From Chloroflexota bacterium (GTDB lineage Bacteria; Chloroflexota; Limnocylindria; Limnocylindrales; CSP1-4): DNA of 42,262 bases. Positions 15,673 through 23,370 of the stretch are shown here, in pieces (position 1 is the first letter of the stretch; every line of letters starts with the position of its first letter). The notes under the pieces are model-generated. The model searched no databases, was not told the origin of the DNA, and was given only the letters and a program-made list of their open reading frames with translations. The stretch covers positions 1-42,262 of the forward strand of contig PLZO01000049.1 in assembly GCA_003152165.1 (NCBI GenBank). The letters run 5' to 3'. Position numbers and translations under genes: made by a program.

Positions 15673-16169
15673 GCGCCCTCGGACTCCTTCATCCGTTGAT
15701 GCGGCCGGGGCGGCAGGTTGAGGAGCGCCTCCGGGAAGGCCTCGGCCAGGTATTTGAGGATGTCCACCTGGCGGACGATGCCCACCACTCGACGGTCGTC
15801 GTCCACGATCGGCACATTTCGATAGACCCCCGTCGCCATCAGCCGGATCGCGTCGTGGACCGTTTCGTCAATGTGGAATGTGCGCGGCTCGCGGTTCATC
15901 ATCGACTCGACCGGTCGGCGAAGGTCAACCGGCTCGCCGACGAGCCGGTTGAAGATATCCCGCTCGGTCAGGACACCAGCAAGGCGCCCCTGACCATCGG
16001 TCACGAGGACGGAGTCGCCCACGCCGGAACGCTGGATCACCCGAAGGCAGTCGGCCAGTGACGTTCCCGGCGGCACGGTCAGCGGCCCCCGCCGCTGGAC
16101 GACCCTAAGCGTCTCCCGGGCGAGCGCTGGAACACGCTCGGCAACGGCGCGCTCGGTAGTTTCAGTCAC
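15669..16169 (-). CDS. CBS-pair protein heading the oxidoreductase operon
   Basis: This is a 166-residue soluble protein made almost only of two CBS repeats: [16 protein letters not shown] with GVLTERDIF, and [16 protein letters not shown] with [16 protein letters not shown] Pro/His-rich tail follows. It starts at GTG 16169 behind a TACACT box at six bases. The product of a longer reading from 16220 would start inside the promoter and is rejected. Its stop overlaps korA (GTGA). It likely binds an adenosine nucleotide and adjusts KorAB activity; this is inferred from context. Confidence 0.88.
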   Translation of the reverse strand: MTETTERAVAERVPALARETLRVVQRRGPLTVPPGTSLADCLRVIQRSGVGDSVLVTDGQGRLAGVLTERDIFNRLVGEPVDLRRPVESMMNREPRTFHIDETVHDAIRLMATGVYRNVPIVDDDRRVVGIVRQVDILKYLAEAFPEALLNLPPRPHQRMKESEGA

Positions 16170-16175
16170 GCCCCC

Positions 16176-16181
16176 AGTGTA
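16176..16181 (-). promoter_or_regulatory. -10 box of the CBS-korAB operon (leaderless)
   Basis: The minus strand reads TACACT, then GGGGGC, then GTG at 16169. No Shine-Dalgarno site is separable from the box. No good -35 hexamer was found. Confidence 0.6.
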
Positions 16182-16239
16182 GTGCGAACCGTCCCCGACG
16201 CTGGCGCGCGGCCAGTCCACGACCCTGTGCGGCCCCTGC

Positions 16240-16245
16240 TAGGCT
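16240..16245 (+). promoter_or_regulatory. -10 box of the DMT gene (leaderless)
   Basis: TAGGCT is followed by six bases and the GTG at 16252. It is divergent to, and 58 bp from, the korAB operon promoter. Confidence 0.55.
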
Positions 16246-16251
16246 CGGGCG

Positions 16252-17229
16252 GTGGACCGCCGCCGCGTCGTGGGAGTGCTCCTCGTCCTGGTCTCGGCGG
16301 CATCCTTCGGATCCGGGGCACTCTTCGCCAAGCCTGTCTACGCGGAGGGCGTCGGCTGGCTCACCCTCCTGGCCTGGCGCTTCGGCCTCGCCGCGGCCCT
16401 TTCCTGGACCTGGCTCCTGCTCAGCGCCGGGCGCCGCGCCGGGCTGCGCCGGATCGATCGACGGCGGCTGGCCGTTTCGCTGATCCTGGGCCTGGTCTAC
16501 CTGGGCAACAGCGGGACTTACTACGCCGCGCTGGAGACCGTGTCGGCCTCGCTGGCGGCCCTGATCGTGTACGTCTACCCGGCGATCGTGGCCGTCCTGA
16601 CCCTGAGGCTCGGCCGGCCGCTCAGGGGCCGGCGAGCCTGGGCCGCCCTGAGCCTGGCCCTCCTCGGGGTAGTCCTGGCGATCGGCGGCATTCCGACTGG
16701 GTCCGCCCCGCCGCTGGCTGGGCTGCTCCAGGCGATCGCCTCGCCGGTGATCTATTCGGTCTGGATCGTGTGCCAGGCGCGGCTGTCGGGTGAGCGCCCC
16801 GACCGATTGGGCGATGCGTCGGCCGATGGGACCGATGCCGCGACGGCCGCGGCCCTGATGATGACGTCGACGGCAGTCGGCTTCTGGCTGATCGCCCTGG
16901 CCAGCGGCGCACCCGTCGAGCCAGGCCGGATCCCCGCATCGGCCTGGCCGGGGATCACGGCCGTGGCTGTCATCAGCACGTTCGTGGCAATCCAGACGTT
17001 CTCCGCCGGATCGCGCCGGATCGGCGCCGCCCAGGCCTCGCTGATCAGCACGGTCGAGCCAGTCTGGACGATCAGCCTCGCGGCACTCCTGCTGGGAGAG
17101 CGCCTTGGACCGATTCAGCTCGTTGGCGGAGCCCTGGTCATCGGCGGGGTGATCCTGGCCCAGCTTCGACGGGGCGTCCCGCTGACGGAGCCGCTCGGGC
17201 TGGCCGCGATCCGCATCGCCGACGAGTAG
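16252..17229 (+). CDS. EamA/DMT superfamily transporter
   Basis: This is a 325-residue inner-membrane protein with about ten hydrophobic helices in two EamA halves (about residues 5-140 and 155-310). The typical end-of-repeat motifs are ASLAALIVYVYPAIVAVLTL in half one and ASLISTVEPVWTISLAALLLGE in half two. Such carriers export or exchange amino acids, nucleotide precursors or metabolites; the substrate is not readable from sequence. GTG is the start, six bases after a TAGGCT box. The gene stands alone, divergent from korAB. Confidence 0.88.
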   Translation: MDRRRVVGVLLVLVSAASFGSGALFAKPVYAEGVGWLTLLAWRFGLAAALSWTWLLLSAGRRAGLRRIDRRRLAVSLILGLVYLGNSGTYYAALETVSASLAALIVYVYPAIVAVLTLRLGRPLRGRRAWAALSLALLGVVLAIGGIPTGSAPPLAGLLQAIASPVIYSVWIVCQARLSGERPDRLGDASADGTDAATAAALMMTSTAVGFWLIALASGAPVEPGRIPASAWPGITAVAVISTFVAIQTFSAGSRRIGAAQASLISTVEPVWTISLAALLLGERLGPIQLVGGALVIGGVILAQLRRGVPLTEPLGLAAIRIADE

Positions 17230-17270
17230 CGCTCATCATTCGCCGGATCGGGGGAGCGGACGCGGTCCCA

Positions 17271-17339
17271 GCCCTGGGCGGATGGGGCCGCCGCGCAGCC
17301 CTGGGCGGATGCCGGCGGTCGCGCGGCCCTGGGCGGATG
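17271..17339. repeat. three tandem copies of a 14-bp unit, period 27-28
   Basis: GCCCTGGGCGGATG occurs exactly at 17271-17284, 17298-17311 and 17326-17339. The spacers are similar but not identical GC-rich stretches. It lies in the 345-bp gap between the DMT and GNAT genes and has no coding potential that I trust. Confidence 0.75.
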
Positions 17340-17350
17340 CCGATGTTGCA

Positions 17351-17512
17351 CCCGGAGCGACAAACGGCGCGAAGGACGCAGCGTCGGGCTCGAGCCAGCC
17401 GCCTGAGGGCATGTTTCCATCCCGGCGCGAGCGTGGCCCGGGATAAACACCCTTCCAGGTTGGCCAGTCGATGCCCGCGTCAGCCCGAAAATGCGCCGTT
17501 TGTCGCTCTGGG
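17351..17512. repeat. 20-bp inverted repeat enclosing 122 bp
   Basis: The arms are 17351-17370 (CCCGGAGCGACAAACGGCGC) and 17493-17512, its reverse complement with one mismatch. A smaller inverted pair (GTTTCCATCCCGG with CCGGGATAAAC, about 17413-17448) is nested inside. The 10-bp palindrome GGCTCGAGCC appears inside and again just outside (17387 and 17528). The layout resembles a small non-coding mobile element (MITE-like) or a long structured RNA. Confidence 0.6.
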
Positions 17513-17562
17513 CGCACCAAAAGTCAGGGCTCGAGCCGCGGGCCCCAAGAGTTCAGGGCAAG

Positions 17563-17568
17563 TAGACA
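17563..17568 (+). promoter_or_regulatory. possible -10 box of the GNAT gene
   Basis: TAGACA ends six bases before the GTG at 17575. It lacks the final T of the boxes elsewhere, so it is weaker evidence for the start. Confidence 0.35.
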
Positions 17569-17574
17569 TCAACC

Positions 17575-18240
17575 GTGCTCCGACCCGATGATCCGGTGAT
17601 GACAGACCCCCTCTGGCCGCTCTACCACCTGCGGCTCCGAACCGAGCGGCTCGAGCTGCGTCTGCCGAACGAGGTCGAGATCGGCGAGCTGTGCCTGATC
17701 GCGAAGGCGGGAATTCACCCGGCTAGCGAGATGCCCTTCGGTGTCGCGTGGTCGACCAAACCCAGCCCCCGCTTCGAGCGCGAGTACATCCAGTGGCACT
17801 GGAAGCAGCGCGCCGACTGGACGCCGGAGGCCTGGAGCCTGGAGCTGGCGGTCTTCCTCGGCGGCCGGCCGATCGGCAGCCAATCACTCGCCGCCCGGGA
17901 GTTCGCGACATTTCGGGCCGTTAACACCGGTTCATGGCTTGGGCGGCCGGACCAGGGCCGTGGCCTGGGCAAGGAGATGCGCGCCGCGGTCCTGGCCCTG
18001 GCCTTCGACGGGCTGGACGCGGAGGCGGCCACGACCGAGGCGTTCTTCGATAACCCGGCGTCGGCCGGGGTCAGTCGGTCGCTCGGCTACCGGCCCAACG
18101 GGATCGGCTCGATCGCGCCCGAGGGGGTCGCCCGCGAGACGGAGCGCTTCCGGATGAGCCGCGCCGAATGGCTCGGCCGGTCGCGCTCGGAAGTCCTGAT
18201 CGATAGCCTCGACGGGTGCCGGGCGATGTTCGGAGCCTGA
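17575..18240 (+). CDS. GNAT acetyltransferase, RimJ/RimL type
   Basis: The 221-residue protein begins the domain with LRTERLELRLPNEVEIGEL. It continues through the acetyl-CoA-binding motif (GRPDQGRGLGKEMRAAVLALAF, about residues 122-143) and the NPASAGVSRSLGYRPNGIG segment typical of N-acetyltransferases related to RimJ. It probably acetylates an alpha-amine or a small molecule. GTG 17575 and ATG 17599 are both plausible starts; the former has a -10-like box six bases upstream. The gene is monocistronic behind a repeat-rich intergenic region. Confidence 0.85.
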   Translation: MLRPDDPVMTDPLWPLYHLRLRTERLELRLPNEVEIGELCLIAKAGIHPASEMPFGVAWSTKPSPRFEREYIQWHWKQRADWTPEAWSLELAVFLGGRPIGSQSLAAREFATFRAVNTGSWLGRPDQGRGLGKEMRAAVLALAFDGLDAEAATTEAFFDNPASAGVSRSLGYRPNGIGSIAPEGVARETERFRMSRAEWLGRSRSEVLIDSLDGCRAMFGA

Positions 18241-18297
18241 CGGCCGCCCAGGCCCGACGATCGCGGCCAGCCCGCGCACGCCAGCCGAAAATTCGCA

Positions 18298-18327
18298 TTG
18301 ATTCCGGCGGGACCGGGCGACTACCCT
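18298..18327 (+). promoter_or_regulatory. promoter of the APC permease gene
   Basis: TTGATT (18298-18303) and TACCCT (18322-18327) are separated by 18 bases. The predicted transcript has a leader of about 57 nt ending in an AGGAGGGG ribosome site before GTG 18392. Confidence 0.45.
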
Positions 18328-18391
18328 CTCCGGAACCGCGCGGCCGAACATGGCGTTGCGGAGAGTGGAGAAGCCACCGTAGGAGGGGTCC

Positions 18392-19990
18392 GTGACTGGT
18401 CTCGCGCTACCGCTTGACATGATCGATGTCACGACATCGGCGGCCGTCGAGGAGAAGAAGAAGCTCAAGAAGCATTTCGCGCGGTTTGACATCCTCTTCT
18501 TCCTGATCTGCACCCTGGTTGGCCTGGATACGATCGGCAGTGTCGCGGCCAAGGGCCCCGAAGGATTCAGCTGGTTGGCGATCCTGGGCCTGGTCTTCTT
18601 CGTCCCGTATGCGCTGCTCACCTCGGAGCTCGGCACTGCGTTTCCTGAAGAAGGCGGACCATACATCTGGACGCGCCTGGCCTTCGGTCGCAAGGTCGCC
18701 GCGGTCAACGCCCTGATCTACTGGGTTTCCAACCCGATCTGGGTCGGCGGCTCGCTGGGCATCCTGGCGCTGACCACGTTCCAGACGTTCTTCAATGGCG
18801 GCAGCTCACTGCCGGGGCCAACGCTCCTGGGGACGGCCACCCTGGGCGACATCGTCTTCGTCCTGGCGTTCATCTGGTTCAGCGTGATCGCCGCGATCCT
18901 GTCGTTCAACGTCGGGAAATGGATCCCGACGATCGGGGCCTTCGTCCGGATCGGCGTCCTCGGCCTGTTCGTCATCTCCGTCGCCCTGTACGCCGCCCAG
19001 AACGGGGTTAAGGGCTTCGGGGTCGGCGACTTTGGGGTGAGCTACGTAGGCTTCATCGGCCTCGTCCCGGTCCTGTTCTTCAACTACGTAGGCTTCGAGC
19101 TGCCGAGCGCAGCCGGCGAGGAGATGAAGGATCCCAAGCGAGACGTCCCATTCGCCGTCTTCCGCTCGGCGATCGGGACTGTCCTGCTCTACGGCGGGCC
19201 GATCCTGGCCATCCTGCTCGTCCTGCCCAAGGACAAGATCACGGGATTGTCGGGCTTCATCACTTCGATCCAGACCGTCTTCACGATCTACGGCGGGAGC
19301 ATCGCGGCCAACGGGACGGTCACCCTGACCGGTCTTGGGACACTCCTTGGTGGGATCTGCGCGATCGCGTTCATCCTGGCCCTGCTTTCGAGTGGCACGA
19401 CCTGGATCATGGGCGCCGACCGGGCCCAGGCGATGGCCGCCCTCGATGGCTCCGCGCCGCGCATCCTAGGTACCTTCTCGGCCAAGTTCGGCACGCCGAT
19501 TGCGGTCAACCTCACCTCGGGGATCGTTGCGACCGTGGTGATGCTCATGGCCTTCGGACTAGTCAGCGGCGACGCGAACAAGTACTTCGTCGTTGTCCTG
19601 GGCCTGGCGATCTCGACGACGACCATCTCATATATTGCGATCTTCCCCGCGCTGATCAAGCTTCGAATGAGCCATGCGCACGTGCATCGGCCCTACTCCG
19701 TGCCGGGTGGCATGGCCGGGGTCTGGCTCATCGGCATCCTGACTACGGCCTTCGCGATCCTGGCGACCGCCGCCCTGCTCTATCCCGGAATCCTCACGGC
19801 GGCCCCGGACGCGTCGCTCCCATCAAATTTCACCCGGGGCCAATACGAGTTGACCCAGGTGCTGCCGTTGGTCGTGCTGTTCATCATCGGCGGCCTGTTC
19901 TACGTTGGTGGTAGTGGCGTCAGGTCGAAGATGGTGCAGGTCTCGCTCGATGACGATCAGCCGCTGAGCGCAGGCGGCTCGTCCACGTAG
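18392..19990 (+). CDS. APC family amino acid permease
   Basis: This is a 532-residue integral membrane transporter with 12 predicted helices. The N-terminus is cytoplasmic and Lys-rich (EEKKKLKKHFARFD). The first helix has the broken-helix pattern of the APC fold (CTLVGLDTIGSVAAKGPEGFSW), and PYALLTSELGTAFPEEGGPYIWTRLAFG is the family helix 2-3 signature. It resembles glutamate/GABA- or polyamine-type permeases. GTG is the start behind AGGAGGGG. It converges on the homogentisate-pathway genes across a shared terminator, so uptake of an aromatic amino acid is possible but not shown. Confidence 0.88.
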   Translation: MTGLALPLDMIDVTTSAAVEEKKKLKKHFARFDILFFLICTLVGLDTIGSVAAKGPEGFSWLAILGLVFFVPYALLTSELGTAFPEEGGPYIWTRLAFGRKVAAVNALIYWVSNPIWVGGSLGILALTTFQTFFNGGSSLPGPTLLGTATLGDIVFVLAFIWFSVIAAILSFNVGKWIPTIGAFVRIGVLGLFVISVALYAAQNGVKGFGVGDFGVSYVGFIGLVPVLFFNYVGFELPSAAGEEMKDPKRDVPFAVFRSAIGTVLLYGGPILAILLVLPKDKITGLSGFITSIQTVFTIYGGSIAANGTVTLTGLGTLLGGICAIAFILALLSSGTTWIMGADRAQAMAALDGSAPRILGTFSAKFGTPIAVNLTSGIVATVVMLMAFGLVSGDANKYFVVVLGLAISTTTISYIAIFPALIKLRMSHAHVHRPYSVPGGMAGVWLIGILTTAFAILATAALLYPGILTAAPDASLPSNFTRGQYELTQVLPLVVLFIIGGLFYVGGSGVRSKMVQVSLDDDQPLSAGGSST

Positions 19991-20019
19991 CCCGCCGCAA
20001 CGGGACCCCAGGCACAGCC

Positions 20020-20045
20020 AGAGGCCCGGCTTCAGCCGGGTCTCT
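20020..20045. terminator. bidirectional terminator hairpin
   Basis: AGAGGCCCGGC-TTCA-GCCGGGTCTCT forms an 11-bp stem with one G-U wobble and a four-base loop. It lies in the 68-bp gap between the convergent APC permease and hmgA genes, so it can serve both strands. T-richness on either side is low. Confidence 0.65.
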
Positions 20046-20058
20046 GCTCATTCGGCGT

Positions 20059-21282
20059 TCAGTCCGGGAAGGCCTCCGGGCCGCGCTCGACGAGCCGGCT
20101 GGCCTCGTCGGATCCCTCGGCCGGCGGCAGCCACGAATACGGGTAACGGTCATCGTCGAGGTCGGCCGCCTGGCGAGTCATCCGGAGCGGCCGGAACGTG
20201 TCGACCATCACCGCCAGCTCCTCCGTCCGGTCCTTGCCGATCGAGGCCTCGACCGTGCCCGGATGGGGGCCGTGCGGGATGCCGGCCGGGTGGACCGTGA
20301 ACGACGAGATGTCCACTCCGCGCCGGCTCATGAAGTTGCCGGCGACGTAGTAGATCACCTCGTCCGAGTTGATGTTCGAGTGGTTGTACGGCGCCGGGAT
20401 CGAAAACGGGTGGTAGTCGAACTTGCGGGGCACGAACGAGCAGACGACGAAGTTGTTGGCCTGGAAGGTCTGATGAACCGGCGGTGGTTGATGGACCCGG
20501 CCGGTGATCGGCTCGAAGTCGGAGATGTTGAAGGCATACGGCCACAGGTAGCCGTCCCAGCCGACCAGGTCGAATGGGTGCGTGGCGTAGTAGTAGGTGG
20601 TCAGCCGGCCACGGGCCTTGACCCCGACCCGGAACTCGCCGCTGGACGGGTTCGGCGGTCGGAACTCCGGGCGCCGGATATCGCGCTGCGAGTACGGGCT
20701 GTGCTCGAGCAGCTGGCCATAGTCGTTGCGGTAGCGTTTCGGGGGCTCGAGCTCGCTGGGGCATTCCAGCCAGAGCATCCGCTGGGCCGAGCCCACGTCC
20801 GGCACCAGCCGCCAGGTGGTGCCGATCGGCAGGACGAGGTAATCGCCCGGTCCGTAGCGCAAGTCGCCAAAGACGGTCTCGAGGACGCCCTCACCGGTAT
20901 GGACAAACAGCATCTCGTCGGCTTCGCCATTGCGATAGAACTCGTCGGGGGCCATTGCTTCGGCAGGCAGGCAGACCCCCATCGTCACATCCGCGTTGAA
21001 GAAGAGCGGGATCCTGCCGGACAGGGCATCGCCCTGGGCGACCAGCAGTCCCGTCTTGACCAAGCGGTGGCGATGGACGCCGTCGTCCGACTCTTCGATC
21101 GCGACCACCTGACCAGGTTCGATTCGATGGGTCCGGGTAGGCGGCAGGAGGTGGTAGAGGAGCGAACTCCGGCCAACGAAGCCCTCGACCCCGAAGAGCT
21201 CCTCGGAGTACAGCCCGCCATCCGCGGCCCGATGCTGGGTATGGCGCTTGTGCGGGATGCTGCCTTCCGAGACGTAGAACAT
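20059..21282 (-). CDS. hmgA: homogentisate 1,2-dioxygenase
   Basis: This iron enzyme opens the ring of homogentisate to maleylacetoacetate in tyrosine and phenylalanine breakdown. The 407 residues include HTQHRAADGGLYSEELFG near the start, a cupin body (GEADEMLFVHTGEGVLET) and the Fe site with PYNHSNINSDEVIYYVAGNF and HPAGIPHGPHPGTVE. The start MFYVSEGSIPHK at 21282 has AGGAGG ten bases upstream and a TAGGCT box before that. It belongs to a compact pathway cluster with fah and hpd on the same strand. No maleylacetoacetate isomerase gene is in the window. Confidence 0.94.
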   Translation of the reverse strand: MFYVSEGSIPHKRHTQHRAADGGLYSEELFGVEGFVGRSSLLYHLLPPTRTHRIEPGQVVAIEESDDGVHRHRLVKTGLLVAQGDALSGRIPLFFNADVTMGVCLPAEAMAPDEFYRNGEADEMLFVHTGEGVLETVFGDLRYGPGDYLVLPIGTTWRLVPDVGSAQRMLWLECPSELEPPKRYRNDYGQLLEHSPYSQRDIRRPEFRPPNPSSGEFRVGVKARGRLTTYYYATHPFDLVGWDGYLWPYAFNISDFEPITGRVHQPPPVHQTFQANNFVVCSFVPRKFDYHPFSIPAPYNHSNINSDEVIYYVAGNFMSRRGVDISSFTVHPAGIPHGPHPGTVEASIGKDRTEELAVMVDTFRPLRMTRQAADLDDDRYPYSWLPPAEGSDEASRLVERGPEAFPD

Positions 21283-21302
21283 GCCCGGCTCCTCCTGGCC
21301 CC

Positions 21303-21308
21303 AGCCTA
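21303..21308 (-). promoter_or_regulatory. -10 box of hmgA
   Basis: The minus strand reads TAGGCT, 20 bases before the ATG at 21282, leaving room for a short leader with AGGAGG. It lies in the 46-bp gap behind the GNAT gene. Confidence 0.45.
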
Positions 21309-21328
21309 GCGCGGGTACGGCCGCCGCA

Positions 21329-21850
21329 TCAGCCGATCCCCACCGTCGTGCTCCGGCGCTCCAGCAACACGACATCGCGCCAGCGCCCGGGCCGATCGCG
21401 GCCGATTCGCTCCTGGACACCGACCCGCCGGAAGCCGGCTGCCCGGTGGACCGCGAGGCTGGCGCTGTTCTCGATCAGGATCCCGGCCTGGAGGGTCCAG
21501 ATCCCGGCGGCCTCGGAAGCATCAATCAGGGCGGCGAGGAGCGCCCCGCCGATCCCCCGTCGCTGCATATCGGTGGCCACGTAGACGCTCAGCCAGGCCA
21601 CCCCGGCATAGACCTGCCGGCTCGAGCTCGGGGCGAGGGCGGCCCAGGCGACGACTCGCTCCGGGTCAACCGCGACCAGCCGGCAGTCGGGCCGATGAGC
21701 CTCACTCCAGCTCGACCAGTCGGAAGCCGGCTCGCGTTCGATCGTGGCGTTGCCGCTCAGGATGCCGGCTTCGTGGATCGCGCGGACAGCCGGCCAATGA
21801 CTAGGCCGCATCGGCTCGATCGTGATGTTCGGGGGCAGGCCTCGGGTCAT
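21329..21850 (-). CDS. GNAT acetyltransferase, phosphinothricin-acetyltransferase-like
   Basis: The 173-residue protein has the fold and motifs of the Pat/Bar and methionine-sulfoximine acetyltransferase group: IRPM-type start IEPMRPSHWPAVRAIHEAGI, GNATIE, the acetyl-CoA loop DMQRRGIGGALLAALI and ENSASLAVHRAAGFRRVG. It would acetylate the amino group of an amino-acid analogue. It overlaps the stop of fah by four bases (ATGA) and so sits inside the tyrosine-degradation cluster, between fah and hmgA. A pathway role is not known; detoxification is the usual one. Confidence 0.88.
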   Translation of the reverse strand: MTRGLPPNITIEPMRPSHWPAVRAIHEAGILSGNATIEREPASDWSSWSEAHRPDCRLVAVDPERVVAWAALAPSSSRQVYAGVAWLSVYVATDMQRRGIGGALLAALIDASEAAGIWTLQAGILIENSASLAVHRAAGFRRVGVQERIGRDRPGRWRDVVLLERRSTTVGIG

Positions 21851-23061
21851 CCCGGTCGAGCGACGATCGGTGTCGCCAGGGCGCCCAGGCGCTCAACCCG
21901 CAGGACGACCTCATCGCCCGGTTCCAGGTAGCGGCCGAGGGTTGCTTCCCGGATCTCGAGCAGGCAACCGCTGCCCACGGTGCCGCTGCCGATCAGATCG
22001 CCCGGCCGCAGGCCGACATCAGCCGAGGCGCGGGCCAGCATCTGGCCGAACGAGAACCGGGCATCGGCCCAGTTGCCCCGCGACAGCTGGACCCGGTTCA
22101 CTTCGGCTGTCAGGGCCAGTGACGGCGCGGTTGCTCCGGCAACCCGGTCGCCAGCGACCTCGTCCGGGGTAACCAGCCAGGGCCCGATCGAGCTCGCGAA
22201 ATCCTTGCCCTTGGCCGGCCCAAGCCGAACCGCGGTCTCGTCGCGCTGGAGGTCGCGGGCACTCCAGTCGTTGAGGATCAAGTAGCCGCCGATCGCCTCC
22301 TCAGCCGAGCTCTCCAGCAGGTTCCGGGCGGGCGTGTCGACGAGAGCGCAGACCTCGAGCTCGTAGTCGAGCTCGAGCGAGCCAAGAGGAGCCCACACCG
22401 GGTCGCCCGGCCCGCGGATCTCCGACACGTTGCTGAAATAGAAGATCGGCAACCGGTACCAGGCCTCCGGGACGGGAGCGCCGCGACGGGCCCACATCGC
22501 GCCCACGTGGCCCTCGAACGCGTAGAAGTCACGCAGGCTGGGTGGCCTGAGGATCGGCGGCCCGAAGACGAGCTCGTCCGCGGCCAGGAGCGCTGGATCG
22601 TCCTCGCGCGCCTCGAAGCCCTCGACCAGGTCCGCGAGCGCGGCGACGCGGAGGCCTGCGCCAAGGTGGGCGTCCAGGGTGCTGATCGGCGCCCGGAAGA
22701 GTGCAGAGTTATGGGCTCGGGTCGGATCGACGCTGAGCAGGCGGCGCCGGACGACCTCCAGGTCAAGCCAGCGACGCGGTTCCACCGGCTGACCAGGATC
22801 CGCTCCTGGACCGGTGGCACGGGCCGGCTCGTGCTGCCGTTCGGACCGCTCGGTTCGGGGAGGCGTTGCGGGCGGCGTTGGGGGCGGCGTTGGGGGACGC
22901 GCTCCGGGTCCCGTTGCGGGCGGCGCTCCGGGCCGCGCTCCGGGGCCTTCTCCGGCGTCGGCCGGGCCCGTTTCCGTGGTCGCCTCAGGACCGACGGCCG
23001 CCACGAGACGCCAGGGCGTGCCGACCGCAGCGTTCGTGAGGCGCACATGGGCGACGATCAT
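21847..23061 (-). CDS. fah: fumarylacetoacetase family hydrolase with low-complexity insert
   Basis: This probably hydrolyses fumarylacetoacetate to fumarate and acetoacetate, the last step of tyrosine catabolism. Of its 404 residues, about 100-400 form the FAH fold: DFYAFEGHVGAM, LPIFYFSNVSEIRGPGD, the metal ligands in LELDYELEVCALVD and the NDWSARDLQRDE helix. Residues 31-95 are an unusual Pro/Gly/Ala/Thr-rich stretch, encoded by repetitive DNA (about 22860-22950), inserted after the first beta strands. The start is ATG 23061, seven bases behind TAGACT. It overlaps the GNAT gene downstream. Confidence 0.88.
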   Translation of the reverse strand: MIVAHVRLTNAAVGTPWRLVAAVGPEATTETGPADAGEGPGARPGAPPATGPGARPPTPPPTPPATPPRTERSERQHEPARATGPGADPGQPVEPRRWLDLEVVRRRLLSVDPTRAHNSALFRAPISTLDAHLGAGLRVAALADLVEGFEAREDDPALLAADELVFGPPILRPPSLRDFYAFEGHVGAMWARRGAPVPEAWYRLPIFYFSNVSEIRGPGDPVWAPLGSLELDYELEVCALVDTPARNLLESSAEEAIGGYLILNDWSARDLQRDETAVRLGPAKGKDFASSIGPWLVTPDEVAGDRVAGATAPSLALTAEVNRVQLSRGNWADARFSFGQMLARASADVGLRPGDLIGSGTVGSGCLLEIREATLGRYLEPGDEVVLRVERLGALATPIVARPG

Positions 23062-23068
23062 TGTCCGA

Positions 23069-23074
23069 AGTCTA
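23069..23074 (-). promoter_or_regulatory. -10 box of fah (leaderless)
   Basis: The minus strand reads TAGACT, then seven bases, then ATG at 23061. No ribosome site is present. Confidence 0.55.
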
Positions 23075-23293
23075 GCGAGGCGATGATCCCGCGCCCGGTG
23101 GCCATATGCCGGCCACCCATGTGCCGCCGGTTTCGTGGGCTGGCCACGCCGCTGGCCAGCCCGAAGACGCCGCGTGCAGTCACCGTATCAGACGGGCCCG
23201 GCAGCTCGGCCAAGGTGGATTCACCTGAAGCACCGTGGCCGCGAGGCTGCCCTGGGCCCACACGCCCCTCGGCCCCGCGCCCACACCCACACC

Positions 23294-23344
23294 ACGAGCC
23301 CACACCAACGAGCCCACGCCGAGCCGGCGACACGACGAGCCCAC
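23294..23344. repeat. short direct repeats ACGAGCCCAC
   Basis: Exact copies lie at 23294-23303, 23308-23317 and 23335-23344. The spacing is 14 and then 27 bases, consistent with a decayed 14-bp tandem array. It lies just downstream of hpd. Confidence 0.65.
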
Positions 23345-23370
23345 GGCCCGGGCGCGCCCATGGGCGAACG

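Larger units (their letters stand above)
23062..23370. other. 309-bp gap between fah and hpd
   Basis: The gap holds the fah promoter (23069-23074), then about 220 bp with no convincing ORF, then a short repeat cluster at 23294-23344 next to the hpd stop. I see no riboswitch consensus or strong terminator stem. Confidence 0.5.
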
